A model generated the notes under the pieces. That model did not search any database. It was not told where the DNA came from and worked only from the letters and a program-made list of their open reading frames with translations. A program made the translations under genes and the position numbers. Of a stretch of DNA of 64,000 nucleotides, positions 1 to 11,495 are shown piece by piece; the first letter of the stretch is position 1; each line of letters begins with the position of its first letter. Origin of the DNA: Carya illinoinensis (Eukaryota > Streptophyta > Magnoliopsida > Fagales > Juglandaceae); assembly GCF_018687715.1 (NCBI RefSeq), contig NC_056756.1:33517980-33581979 (forward strand), in the 5' to 3' direction.

Positions 1-45
1 TATACAAAGAGCACTGGGAGTGGTGGGAAGAAGAGGGGCCCAGCT
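1..45 (+). pseudogene. GAE: GAE (UDP-glucuronate 4-epimerase) fragment, part upstream of the insertion
   Basis: Read from base 1 (codon TAT), this gives Tyr-Thr-Lys-Ser-Thr-Gly-Ser-Gly-Gly-Lys-Lys-Arg-Gly-Pro-Ala. This is the glycine/lysine-rich stretch that precedes the FNLGN motif in plant UDP-D-glucuronate 4-epimerases. These are Golgi type II membrane enzymes that convert UDP-GlcA to UDP-GalA for pectin synthesis. The frame stops exactly where an LTR begins at 46, and the downstream part resumes in the same frame at 12,219. The N-terminal part of the gene lies outside the window. The call rests on the join with the downstream fragment, because 15 residues alone would not be enough. Confidence 0.8.
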
Positions 46-2341
46 TGTAACAGCCCGCTAGAAATTCAATTGTGGAATTTCTATTGACTTTAGGAATCTC
101 GTGAAAACTCTATAAACTTTCACGAATCCATTAATCATATAGGTTTTAGTCTAACTACATAGTTAGTGTTATTACTCATTATGGTATCAGAAGTGTGTTT
201 TTTATTATTAAAGATAGTTAGAAGTGTCTAAATGTATTATGGTTTGTGCCATTAGACTCTGAGGGTTATTTAAGGTCTTATGGCGCAATAACACTTTTTC
301 ATATTTTCGGACGAAACATCTGTTCAAAAGTGTGGATATTATTGGATAAAAATATCTTAAACTAATTTTGTGGATATTATTGGATAAAAATATTTTAAGC
401 TAATTTCGTGGATATTATTGGGTAAAAATATCTTGAGTTGATTTTTGTAGATATTATTAGGTAAGAGAGTCCTACACTCCACTCTCACTTCGGGTAAAAG
501 AGTCTTACACTTAACTCTCACTTCGGATAAGAGAGTCCTACACTTAACTCTCACTCCAACCTCATCTCTTCCATATCTCATCCATAAGTATTTCCAGCCA
601 CCCCTCCTCAAGAAATTATCTTCATTTACACTTTCCATTGAAAGAATACCAAACACTCTCTCTCAGACAGTTTTTAGGAGTTCTTTTACATGCCCATTTC
701 GAAGCTTTTGTGAGTATTTTATCATAAAGTTCCCTTCATATAAGTTGTTCCTTTTTTAGTTTAGTTTACGTGGATATCTTATTTGTCCCATTTGAAGATC
801 ATTTGGTCAGTCAAATATTGTGTAAACTATAGAAAGGTCATTCTGAGAGATAAACTGGAGAATATGTTATAGTTTGGAGTTTTTGACCAAGCTAATTGAT
901 AGATATTGGTCCGAAATTTTTATGGAATATTGTTAACATGTGTATATGATTATTGGTTGAGAATTTTTGCATGATTAAAGGTTTTGATGAAATATTTTCT
1001 TAGATTTAGAAACTTAGAAACTGGAAGAGGAAAAACAGTTTCTGTTTTGAGAAAGTTCAACTCTTTGGTGGTCTAAACCTATTTCAATGATTTTGATAAT
1101 TTTATTGGATGATCCTAAGCATCTTATATACATTTTATATTATTATTTTGAAGATATTTCATGTTATTTTCAAAGATATGAAATTTTATGCAAATAGATA
1201 TTCAAATAAGCCAAAATGTGGATGTTCTTGGCTAAATTTATGTTTTTGTTAATTTTTAACCATGTGATCTTGAATTAGAAGCTTATATATGTTTTAGGAC
1301 ATCTTTTTAAACCATGTGATGGTTTGGTTTAAAGATCACATCTTTATAAGTCATAGATCAAAAGGTTAATCAAAACAAGTTACAAACAAAAATCAATGGA
1401 AATAGCATATGGGAATTTCGGCCCTATGGAGTTTTAATAGTTATGATTAGTTTTAAATTTTTCTAAATTGATATTTGAGTTGAGGATAAAATTTACATGA
1501 GACATGTAAATTTTAGTAACTTTTGGAGTTAGTATACAAAATCCTTAAGTTATGGGTAAAACGGTCATTTTCCTATATGTTATGGGAAATTTTACTCTCT
1601 TAAGTTAGTATTTTTCATATTTCAAGTTATTAGTGATTTAGTGCTAACTTTTAGAATTACTAATTTCAGTTCCTCGTGATCGCGCTTGAGGTTTTATAAA
1701 AAACGCGGAGATCAAGGTAAGTTAGCTTTTAACTTACTAGCAGTCTACTGTGTATGTGTGCTAAGTAAAGGAACTACAGTGTATGTATGTGTGTTATCAT
1801 ATATGTCATGCCATGCCAAGTTATCACGTAATTTTCTATTATACAGAATTTATTCTGTCATCAATTTTTATCTGTTACATAATATATTCTGTCATGTATT
1901 ACTGTACATTACAAGTACGTAATGCTAAGTATGTCCTCTATTACATGTATGTCAAGTCATGTAATATTCACTGTTGCAAGTATGTCATATTAAATATGTT
2001 GTCTATTATATGTTATGCCATGTTACGAAATGTTTCTATCTCAAGTTGGTCATGTATTTCAAGTTATGTTCAAGTCACGTTATGTTACGTCAGGGCTTCA
2101 GTTCTTTTGTATTCCAGTCACGTTTCATCTTGAGTACATTCAGTTTTGTGGGGTCCACAACATCTGTGGCACACGAAGTATGCGGTCACAGCAATTGTGA
2201 CGCATACACTACGTGAGACACAGCAATTCTGACGTGTAGAATACATGGGGCCACAACAACTGTGGAGTATGTATTTAACTGCATTGTAATGTGTAGAATA
2301 CATGGGGCCACAACAACTGTGGAGTATGTATTTACACGTAG
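46..2341 (+). mobile_element. Outer solo LTR, left part (long-LTR non-autonomous family)
   Basis: It starts TGTAACAGCCCGC at 46, directly after CAGCT (41-45). Its other end is GGGGGCGTCACA at 12,213, followed by CAGCT (12,214-12,218). TG...CA ends and a 5-bp target duplication are the hallmarks of an LTR. No internal region or second LTR is present, so this is a solo LTR of about 3.3 kb once the nested element is removed. It is on +, opposite to the nested element of the same family, so 46-2,341 pairs as a diverged inverted repeat with the 3.0-5.6 kb segment. Short ORFs inside it are not conserved in character and I regard them as noise. Confidence 0.9.
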
Positions 2342-5300
2342 TGTGACGCTCCCAAATTCCGTTTGGGATCGGACGGACATTTGAAGCGTCGAGACATGCA
2401 ACACAAGGTTACCTGCCCCCGTTCATGACATATAAGATGCAATAATCCTAACATGCATCTAACATTATGCAATATTCGCAGCGGATAATTTTTTTCTTTA
2501 GCAATACTATGCACCAAACTGAAAATATCCCAATACTTAAAACATACTTCATACATAAAGATCCATTGAATAACTAAGATCACAGCACTATTCCAAAATA
2601 GTTATGATCCAAAAGTACTGGAGATGCAACTCCATCGTACAAGTAGTAATTTAACTACTATATTAACATTAACGACGCACCGTCGTTCAGTCGACTGTGT
2701 CTAGTTGGTCAGCTCCTGATCCTCCTTCAGGTCCTGTAATAAGATCTACCATTCGGGGGGAATGGTAGTTGGGACTACCACAGTGAGATTTGATTACAAA
2801 TCTCAGCAAGTTAACAAAAAACTTCCATACAGACTAATGATGCATGTATGACAGTAAAAGCATAAATGCATAATCAAATTTATAAGTAATTAAAGCATAA
2901 CTTAACGTACAACATAGCATAATTGACATAGCTTAAAATGAATCATGAACTGAACTTGACTTGACATAAACTTGATCTGAAACTTGACTTAGCATGAACT
3001 TGCTCTGAAACTTGAATTAACATGAAAAATACATACTCCACAGTTGTTGTGGCCCCATGTATTCTACGTGTGAATACATACTCCACAGTTGTTGTGGCCC
3101 CATGTATTCTACACAAACTTGACTTAACATTAAAAATACATACTCCACAGTTGTTGTGGCCCCATGTATTCTATGTGTAAATACATACTCCACAGTTGTT
3201 GTGGCCCCATGTATTCTATACATCACTATGCAGTTAAATACATACTCCACAGTTGTTGTGGCCCCATGTATTCTACATAAACTGAATATACTCAAGATGA
3301 AACGTGACTGGAATATGAAAGGACTGAAGGCCTGACGTAACATAACGTGACTTGAACATAATTTGAAATACATAACCAACTTGAGATAATAACATTTCGT
3401 AACATGGCATAACATATAACAAACAACATATTTAGCATGACATATTTGTAATGTATAGTAATACATGACAGAATATATTGTGCAACAGATAAAAATTGAT
3501 GACAGAATAAATTCTGTATAATAGACAATTACATGATAACTTGGCATAGCATGACATATATGATAACATACATACATACACTGTAATTCTTTTACTTAGC
3601 ACACATACACAGTAGACTGTTAGTAAGTTAAAAGCTAACTTACCTCGATCTCCGCGTTTCTTATAAAACTTCAAGTGCGATCACGAGGAACTGTAATTAG
3701 TGATTCTAAAAGTTAGAACTAAATCACTAATAATTTGAAATATGGAAAATACTAACTTAAAGAGTAAAATTTTCATTTTACTCTCTACATGTGGGAAAAT
3801 GACCGTTTTACCCATAACTTAAGGATTTTGCATACTAACTCCAAAAGTTTCCAAAATTTACATTCATCATGTAAATTTTGTCCTAAACTTAAATATCAAC
3901 TCAGAAAAATTTAAAACAAAACACAACTATGAAGAACACATTATGGCCGAAACATCCATAGGCCATTTCCATTGATTTTTGTTGCAATTCCTTCAAATTT
4001 CAAAACTCATGCTTAAACCAAAATTTTGCAACAAACATCTTCCAATCCTAAGTTCAAAATCATACTTAAAACATCCATTTAGAAAAAGCTAATAATTAAC
4101 ACCAAACTTTTTTGTAAAAAGATCCAAGCACTTGAATCACAAGTTTTGACATTAAATCAAAACATCTCCAAGAGTTTCAAAAAATCAAATCTTACTTCTA
4201 ACATATTCATAATATCATCCTAACATCAACCATGCTTTAAATCATCAAACCAAAGTCACCAAAATCACAAAATAACATTTGGAGTTTTTGGTTTTACACT
4301 TAATCCAAAAACAGAAACTTTTTCCTCAACTAGTTTTGATAAATATCTTGATCTATGACTTATAAATATATGATCTTCAAACCAAACCATCACATGGTTT
4401 AAAAAGATGTCCTAAAACATATATAAGCTTCTAATTCAAGATCACATGGTTAGAAATTAACCAAAACATAAATTTAGCCAAGAATATCCACACTTTGGCT
4501 TGTTTGAATATCTCTTTACATAAAATTTCATATCTTTAAAACTAACATCAAATATCTTCAAAATAATAATATAAAATGTATATAAGATACTTAGGATCCT
4601 CCAATAAAATTATTAAAGTCATTAGAATAGGTTTAGACCACCAAAGAGTTAAACTTTCTCAAAACAGAAACTGTTTTTCTTCTTCCAGTTTCTAAGTTTC
4701 TACATCTAAGTAAATCTTTCATCAAAACCTTTAATCATGCAAAAATCCTCAACCAATAGTCACATATACATGTTAACAATACTCCATAAAAATTTCGGAC
4801 CAATATCTATCCATTAGCTTGGTCAAAAACTCCAAACTATAACATATTCTCCAGTTTATCTCCCAGAATGACCTTTCTATAGTTTATACAATATTTGACT
4901 GACCAAATGATCTTCAAATGGGGCAAATAAGATATCCATGTAAACTAGACTCAAAAAGGAACAACTTATATGAAGGAGACTTTATGATAAAACACTTACA
5001 ACAGCTTCGAAATGGGCGTGCAAAAGACCTCCTAAAAGCTGTCCGAGAGAGAGTGTTTGATAATCTTTTATTGGAAGGTGTAATTAGATAATTTCGTAGG
5101 GAGAGGTGGCTGGAGATAATTATGGATGAGATATGGAAGAAATGAGGCTGGAGTTGAGAGTTGAGTGTAGTTTTCTCCTACCCAAAATATCTATAAAAGA
5201 TTATCTCATAATATTTTATCTAATAATATCTATAAAAATCAACTCAAAATATTTTTACCCAATAATATTCATGAAAATTACCTCAAGATATTTCTTTTTA

Positions 5301-5601
5301 TCCAATAATATCTACAGTTTTAAACAGACGTCTTGACCGAAAATATGAAAAAATATTATTGCGCCATAAGACTTTAAATAACCCTCCGAGTCTAATGGCA
5401 CAAACCATAATACATTTTGACACTTCTAACTATCTCCAATAATCAAAAACACACTTCTGATACCATAGTAAATAATAACACTAACTATGTAATTAGACAA
5501 AAACCTATATGATTAATGGATTCGTGAAAACTTATGGGGTTTTCACGAGGTTCTTAAAGTTAATAGAAATTTCACAATTAAATTTCTAGCGGGCTGTTAC
5601 A
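2342..5601 (-). repeat. 3' LTR of the nested LARD-like element
   Basis: On + it begins TGTGACGCTCCC and ends GCTGTTACA. It is essentially identical to 7,929-11,188. It contains five ~40-bp hairpin-forming units at about 3,028-3,278. ORFs within it, such as the 186-codon minus frame at 3,017-3,577, translate the tandem unit and low-complexity AT sequence and are not gene-like. Confidence 0.93.
3028..3278 (-). repeat. Array of five ~40-bp hairpin units in the 3' LTR
   Basis: Each unit reads AATACATACTCCACAGTTGT followed by TGTGGCCCCATGTATTCT, with a two-step dyad: AATACA/TGTATT outside and CCACA/TGTGG inside around a 5-base loop. Units are separated by 5-30 bases of variable spacer. The same array is at about 8,615-8,865 in the 5' LTR. 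Confidence 0.88.
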
Positions 5602-5620
5602 ATCTCCCCTCCTAAAAAAA
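5602..5620 (-). other. Polypurine tract of the LARD-like element
   Basis: On the minus strand the sequence abutting the 3' LTR is a T-run followed by AGGAGGGGAGAT, then TGTAACAG of the LTR. A purine block in this place primes plus-strand DNA synthesis. Confidence 0.82.
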
Positions 5621-5933
5621 AGATTTCGTCCTCGAAATCGAAGTAAGTAAGAAATAGCAATTTAATGAAGAGGTGTTGCTTACCAACCTATTGTCTATCC
5701 CGTATATATATGCCTTCGAGATTATGTCATTCCTTAACTCTCTTACTTAAATCAACAATTAGATTATACTTCTTTGCACAAAGTTGGCCAAGTTGTAACG
5801 ACATACTCTCCAAACCTAAAACTTTAAGTAAATAATCTTCCGAAACTCTTCTTTAAAAAAACATAGGTGATATACTTTAAATGTTCTTGTAAATACCATA
5901 GTTAGTAAAGAATTCATCAAAATTAAACCGTTA

Positions 5934-5935
<2 letters not shown>

Positions 5936-5983
<48 letters not shown>
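5936..5983. repeat. (CT)n microsatellite inside the LARD interior
   Basis: About 24 CT units lie upstream of the duplicated promoter block of the antisense ORF. CT/GA tracts are frequent near plant promoters, but no function can be claimed here. Confidence 0.9.
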
Positions 5984-5985
<2 letters not shown>

Positions 5986-6047
5986 AACAAAATCGGTGGC
6001 ACTCTGTTTTAGACCAGACAACTCTGATCCGCGTGATTTTTATAGGT

Positions 6048-6137
6048 CTTCTGTAGTTGTCAGGCGCCGCATAGCTATGACACTACTTTGTTCTTCTGTA
6101 ATTGTCAGGCACCGCATCTATGATACTACATTGCCCT
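6048..6137 (+). promoter_or_regulatory. Tandem 45-bp block upstream of the antisense ORF's TATA box
   Basis: Two adjacent, slightly diverged copies (about 6,048-6,092 and 6,093-6,137) share CTTCTGTARTTGTCAGGCRCCGCAT and CTATGAYACTAC. They end some 50 bases before the TATA box, a position typical of duplicated activator sites. No known motif is assigned. Confidence 0.45.
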
Positions 6138-6188
6138 TGTCTTTTGTAGAGAAATGATTCACGAGAGATAATTCGTCATAATTTTCTC

Positions 6189-6196
6189 TATAAAAG
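6189..6196 (+). promoter_or_regulatory. TATA box of the antisense ORF
   Basis: TATAAAAG sits about 100 bases before the ATG at 6,297, leaving room for a pyrimidine-rich leader of about 70 bases (TTCATTTTATTTCTCATCTC and on). It is directed away from the element's own transcription. Predicted from sequence only. Confidence 0.6.
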
Positions 6197-6296
6197 AATT
6201 ATTCAGTTCATTTTATTTCTCATCTCATCTTCTTCACTTTTCTGAAATTAATCTGCATTCTTACTCTGCAATCTCTTTCTGCTTACTCACTTTGCA

Positions 6297-6725
6297 ATGG
6301 CTCAGCAATCTTCTCATTGCCAAAACATGAGGTATTCTGCACCTCGTTCCCCAGTTGTTTCTGCTTCTTCCATAGGTGCTATTATGCAATCAAATAATGA
6401 TCTGACTAATAAGTCAGAAAATGAACTTATCTACGAGCTTGTGAGTCTCGGTACTCGATACTCATCAGCCATTGTCGCATATTCTCAGAGACTGCAATCC
6501 AGGACTGGTGGGGTTGACAAACTCCACGAGAGTATTTCTCTGCTTCAGAGGCTTCTTATGGAATCCAACATGAAGATAGAAGCAGTAAAGCGAGAGAACA
6601 GAGATTTAAAATCTTTGCTTAACTCTTCTTTTCGAGTGGCTACTCCTTTAGATAGGAGAGGCATGCAGATTTTTGAAGAGCAAGAACGTTTAAAGATTGA
6701 GGCAAAGAGCCTCAAATTTCTGTAA
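6297..6725 (+). CDS. Antisense accessory ORF of the LARD-like element, unknown function, 142 aa
   Basis: This is the only substantial ORF in the element interior and it runs opposite to the element. The N-terminus (about residues 1-35) is Ser/Pro/Gln-rich and polar. From about residue 40 it turns helical, with heptad-like hydrophobics (ELIYELVSLGTRY, then LHESISLLQRLLMESNMKIEAVKRENRDLKSLL around residues 78-110) suggesting a coiled coil. The C-terminus is charged (FEEQERLKIEAKSL). There is no signal peptide or membrane segment. A TATA box (6,189-6,196) lies about 100 bases upstream, the ATG context is TTTGCAATGGCT, and AATAAA follows 14 bases after the stop, so the layout is that of a complete small gene. 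Antisense extra ORFs are known in some Ty3-gypsy Tat/Ogre/Retand elements, but I cannot show homology to them. A captured host-gene piece is the alternative. Confidence 0.6.
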   Translation: MAQQSSHCQNMRYSAPRSPVVSASSIGAIMQSNNDLTNKSENELIYELVSLGTRYSSAIVAYSQRLQSRTGGVDKLHESISLLQRLLMESNMKIEAVKRENRDLKSLLNSSFRVATPLDRRGMQIFEEQERLKIEAKSLKFL

Positions 6726-6739
6726 TTTTGCTTTATGAT

Positions 6740-6745
6740 AATAAA
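6740..6745 (+). terminator. Polyadenylation signal of the antisense ORF
   Basis: AATAAA begins 14 bases beyond the TAA stop (6,723-6,725), followed by T-rich sequence. The signal is short and common in AT-rich DNA, so the support comes from its placement. Confidence 0.4.
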
Positions 6746-7055
6746 ATAATACTTCACAAATATTCATATTTGTATTTCTATCTTCTGGTATATGTTTTAT
6801 GTACTCCATTTTATTTCTTTCAGGGATTTTCATATATATGACATGATCCAATGACTCATATAAATATGCATTTAATCATGCATATCCAAACTCTCAGTAA
6901 TCTTCAAGTTAATAAAAACCTCAAGGAGTTCTACTGGTCTAGGACTAACTTATTTCTTTATAATCGCAACAATCAGTCATCTTCCTAGGTGGTACTTTGA
7001 TAACTGACCAGTTAATAACTTAAACTTGAAACTTTCTCTCTTATGATTGTCATAA

Positions 7056-7135
7056 CTCTTCTATTCATCATAAGTTATCAATTATTCTAACTCTACTCTT
7101 CTATCCATCATAAGTTATCAATTATTCTAACTCTA
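7056..7135. repeat. 40-bp tandem duplication in the LARD interior
   Basis: Two copies of a unit beginning CTCTTCTAT and ending CTAACTCTA (7,056-7,095 and 7,096-7,135) differ by one base. The rest of 6,750-7,913 shows no ORF, tRNA or retrotransposon domain on either strand that I can recognise. Confidence 0.8.
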
Positions 7136-7913
7136 AATAATTTGTTCCTAATGTTCACATAAATCCTCAAGACCAATATTTTACTCTCCATATAATAGTT
7201 TTCAAAAGAAGATCGATCTATGTATCCATAAAGATAGTGCTTTGCCAGAAATCATTTACTGGCGGTGTGGTAATACTATTATCATAAATGAATCCTACTA
7301 AGGCTAAAGCTTCTCCTAATCAAATTACTCTTCCAAACACAATTTCTATCGTATTTTTAGAATCAAAATAATTCTCCAAATATGTGGAATACCATTCATC
7401 AATCCTACATATCCTTTCTAATATTACTAAAATGTATTCTATATCTACATTGGTATGAACAATAATACTTCTAATGACAATTGTTACTCTTACCACTAGG
7501 GTAACAATTTAACTTCCAAGCTGAATTCTCAAGCACCACAATTAATAGAACAATGACTCGTTTGAATCAAACAATGTACAATTTACCAACTCCAATGACT
7601 TGACCTACTCCAAAATAACAATAATGCAATACTACCATCAATTGCAATCAGATCAACGTTAACTATGTTTACCTCAACTAATTCTTCATCCATCGGGAAA
7701 ATTCTGATCCTCTTGATTGTTATCTCCCTTAGGATTCCGAGGTATTCTATCACGAGTCATGTGTCCCTTCTTGAAACACACGAGCATATATATTAAAACC
7801 ACATACTACCCTTCGTACCTTAAGAAATTCAAGCCTACTGACGACTAAAATTTCAAGCCTAATGTTTGGTGCATTTCCTAAGGACATGTGGATTTACTGC
7901 CCAGAGACGTATT

Positions 7914-7925
7914 GCTCTGATACCA
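7914..7925 (-). other. Primer-binding site (initiator tRNA-Met type)
   Basis: On the minus strand this reads TGGTATCAGAGC, the common plant retrotransposon primer site complementary to the 3' end of initiator tRNA-Met. It lies three bases (GGG) inside the 5' LTR end. It sets the element's orientation. Confidence 0.9.
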
Positions 7926-7928
7926 CCC

Positions 7929-10900
7929 TGTGACGCTCCCAAATTCCGTTTGGGATCGGACGGACATTTGAAGCGTCGAGACATGCAACACAAGGTTACC
8001 TGCCCCCGTTCATGACATATAAGATGCAATAATCCTAACATGCATCTAACATTATGCAATATTCGCAGCGGATAATTTTTTTCTTTAGCAATACTATGCA
8101 CCAAACTGAAAATATCCCAATACTTAAAACATACTTCATACATAAAGATCCATTGAATAACTAAGATCACAGCACTATTCCAAAATAGTTATGATCCAAA
8201 AGTACTGGAGATGCAACTCCATCGTACAAGTAGTAATTTAACTACTATATTAACATTAACGACGCACCGTCGTTCAGTCGACTGTGTCTAGTTGGTCAGC
8301 TCCTGATCCTCCTTCAGGTCCTGTAATAAGATCTACCATTCGGGGGGAATGGTAGTTGGGACTACCACAGTGAGATTTGATTACAAATCTCAGCAAGTTA
8401 ACAAAAAACTTCCATACAGACTAATGATGCATGTATGACAGTAAAAGCATAAATGCATAATCAAATTTATAAGTAATTAAAGCATAACTTAACGTACAAC
8501 ATAGCATAATTGACATAGCTTAAAATGAATCATGAACTGAACTTGACTTGACATAAACTTGATCTGAAACTTGACTTAGCATGAACTTGCTCTGAAACTT
8601 GAATTAACATGAAAAATACATACTCCACAGTTGTTGTGGCCCCATGTATTCTACGTGTGAATACATACTCCACAGTTGTTGTGGCCCCATGTATTCTACA
8701 CAAACTTGACTTAACATTAAAAATACATACTCCACAGTTGTTGTGGCCCCATGTATTCTATGTGTAAATACATACTCCACAGTTGTTGTGGCCCCATGTA
8801 TTCTATACATCACTATGCAGTTAAATACATACTCCACAGTTGTTGTGGCCCCATGTATTCTACATAAACTGAATATACTCAAGATGAAACGTGACTGGAA
8901 TATGAAAGGACTGAAGGCCTGACGTAACATAACGTGACTTGAACATAATTTGAAATACATAACCAACTTGAGATAATAACATTTCGTAACATGGCATAAC
9001 ATATAACAAACAACATATTTAGCATGACATATTTGTAATGTATAGTAATACATGACAGAATATATTGTGCAACAGATAAAAATTGATGACAGAATAAATT
9101 CTGTATAATAGACAATTACATGATAACTTGGCATAGCATGACATATATGATAACATACATACATACACTGTAATTCTTTTACTTAGCACACATACACAGT
9201 AGACTGTTAGTAAGTTAAAAGCTAACTTACCTCGATCTCCGCGTTTCTTATAAAACTTCAAGTGCGATCACGAGGAACTGTAATTAGTGATTCTAAAAGT
9301 TAGAACTAAATCACTAATAATTTGAAATATGGAAAATACTAACTTAAAGAGTAAAATTTTCATTTTACTCTCTACATGTGGGAAAATGACCGTTTTACCC
9401 ATAACTTAAGGATTTTGCATACTAACTCCAAAAGTTTCCAAAATTTACATTCATCATGTAAATTTTGTCCTAAACTTAAATATCAACTCAGAAAAATTTA
9501 AAACAAAACACAACTATGAAGAACACATTATGGCCGAAACATCCATAGGCCATTTCCATTGATTTTTGTTGCAATTCCTTCAAATTTCAAAACTCATGCT
9601 TAAACCAAAATTTTGCAACAAACATCTTCCAATCCTAAGTTCAAAATCATACTTAAAACATCCATTTAGAAAAAGCTAATAATTAACACCAAACTTTTTT
9701 GTAAAAAGATCCAAGCACTTGAATCACAAGTTTTGACATTAAATCAAAACATCTCCAAGAGTTTCAAAAAATCAAATCTTACTTCTAACATATTCATAAT
9801 ATCATCCTAACATCAACCATGCTTTAAATCATCAAACCAAAGTCACCAAAATCACAAAATAACATTTGGAGTTTTTGGTTTTACACTTAATCCAAAAACA
9901 GAAACTTTTTCCTCAACTAGTTTTGATAAATATCTTGATCTATGACTTATAAATATATGATCTTCAAACCAAACCATCACATGGTTTAAAAAGATGTCCT
10001 AAAACATATATAAGCTTCTAATTCAAGATCACATGGTTAGAAATTAACCAAAACATAAATTTAGCCAAGAATATCCACACTTTGGCTTGTTTGAATATCT
10101 CTTTACATAAAATTTCATATCTTTAAAACTAACATCAAATATCTTCAAAATAATAATATAAAATGTATATAAGATACTTAGGATCCTCCAATAAAATTAT
10201 TAAAGTCATTAGAATAGGTTTAGACCACCAAAGAGTTAAACTTTCTCAAAACAGAAACTGTTTTTCTTCTTCCAGTTTCTAAGTTTCTACATCTAAGTAA
10301 ATCTTTCATCAAAACCTTTAATCATGCAAAAATCCTCAACCAATAGTCACATATACATGTTAACAATACTCCATAAAAATTTCGGACCAATATCTATCCA
10401 TTAGCTTGGTCAAAAACTCCAAACTATAACATATTCTCCAGTTTATCTCCCAGAATGACCTTTCTATAGTTTATACAATATTTGACTGACCAAATGATCT
10501 TCAAATGGGGCAAATAAGATATCCATGTAAACTAGACTCAAAAAGGAACAACTTATATGAAGGAGACTTTATGATAAAACACTTACAACAGCTTCGAAAT
10601 GGGCGTGCAAAAGACCTCCTAAAAGCTGTCCGAGAGAGAGTGTTTGATAATCTTTTATTGGAAGGTGTAATTAGATAATTTCGTAGGGAGAGGTGGCTGG
10701 AGATAATTATGGATGAGATATGGAAGTAATGAGGCTGGAGTTGAGAGTTGAGTGTAGTTTTCTCCTACCCAAAATATCTATAAAAGATTATCTCATAATA
10801 TTTTATCTAATAATATCTATAAAAATCAACTCAAAATATTTTTACCCAATAATATTCATGAAAATTACCTCAAGATATTTCTTTTTATCCAATAATATCT

Positions 10901-11188
10901 ACAGTTTTAAACAGACGTTTTGACCGAAAATATGAAAAAATATTATTGCGCCATAAGACTTTAAATAACCCTCCGAGTCTAATGGCACAAACCATAATAC
11001 ATTTTGACACTTCTAACTATCTCCAATAATCAAAAACACACTTCTGATACCATAGTAAATAATAACACTAACTATGTAATTAGACAAAAACCTATATGAT
11101 TAATGGATTCGTGAAAACTTATGGGGTTTTCACGAGGTTCTTAAAGTTAATAGAAATTTCACAATTAAATTTCTAGCGGGCTGTTACA
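7929..11188 (-). repeat. 5' LTR of the nested LARD-like element
   Basis: This is a direct repeat of 2,342-5,601 with no length difference. It is followed by CGTAG (11,189-11,193), matching the bases before the other LTR. Promoter elements for the sense transcript were not resolved. Confidence 0.93.
8615..8865 (-). repeat. Array of five ~40-bp hairpin units in the 5' LTR
   Basis: Same units and spacers as 3,028-3,278, shifted by 5,587. Identical copy number in both LTRs is expected from reverse transcription. Confidence 0.88.
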
Positions 11189-11193
11189 CGTAG

Positions 11194-11495
11194 AATACAT
11201 GGGTTCACAACAACTGTGGAGTATGTATTTAACTGCATTGTAATGTGTAGAATACATGGGGCCACAACAACTGTGGAGTATGTATTTACACGTAGAATAC
11301 ATGAGGCTACAACAACTGTGGAGTATGTATTTAACTGCATTGTGATGTGTAGAATACATGGAGTCACAACAACTGTGGAGTATGTATTTATATGTAGAAT
11401 ACATGGGGCCACAACAACTGTGGAGTATGTATTTTTCATGTTAAGTTAAGTTTGTGTAGAATACATGGGGCCACAACAATTGTGGAGTATGTATT
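11194..11495 (+). repeat. Hairpin-unit array in the outer LTR (insertion point of the inner element)
   Basis: Six units in + orientation (GTAGAATACATGGGG, CCACAACAACTGTGG, AGTATGTATTT), with two further units left of the inner element at about 2,236-2,335. So the older outer LTR holds about eight units against five in the inner LTRs. The inner element entered between two units of this array. Confidence 0.82.

Larger units (their letters stand above)
2342..11188 (-). mobile_element. Complete non-autonomous LTR retrotransposon (LARD-like) nested in the outer LTR
   Basis: The element is 8,847 bp, bounded by the target duplication CGTAG at 2,337-2,341 and 11,189-11,193. It has two 3,260-bp direct repeats (2,342-5,601 and 7,929-11,188, constant offset 5,587) with ends TGTAACAGCCC...GGGAGCGTCACA on the minus strand. 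A primer-binding site complementary to initiator tRNA-Met lies three bases inside the 5' LTR, and a polypurine tract lies next to the 3' LTR, which fixes the orientation as minus. The 2,327-bp interior encodes no gag, protease, integrase or RT on the sense strand, so it must be mobilised in trans. Reading both LTRs I noticed only two substitutions (near 5,141/10,728 and 5,330/10,917), which implies recent insertion. The exact mismatch count needs an alignment. Confidence 0.93.

Noticed and set aside
3028..3278. Regularly spaced repeats resembling a CRISPR array
   Set aside because: Plant nuclear LTR sequence. Units are imperfect palindromes with short uneven spacers, and there are no cas genes.
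3017..3577. 186-codon minus-strand ORF (and its copy at 8,604-9,164) with repeated IHGATTTVEYVF words
   Set aside because: It is a translation of the ~40-bp LTR hairpin units and AT-rich flanks, with no coding character.
46..5601. One giant inverted-repeat (foldback) transposon
   Set aside because: The inverted symmetry is fully explained by two LTRs of one family in opposite orientation, each with its own target duplication.
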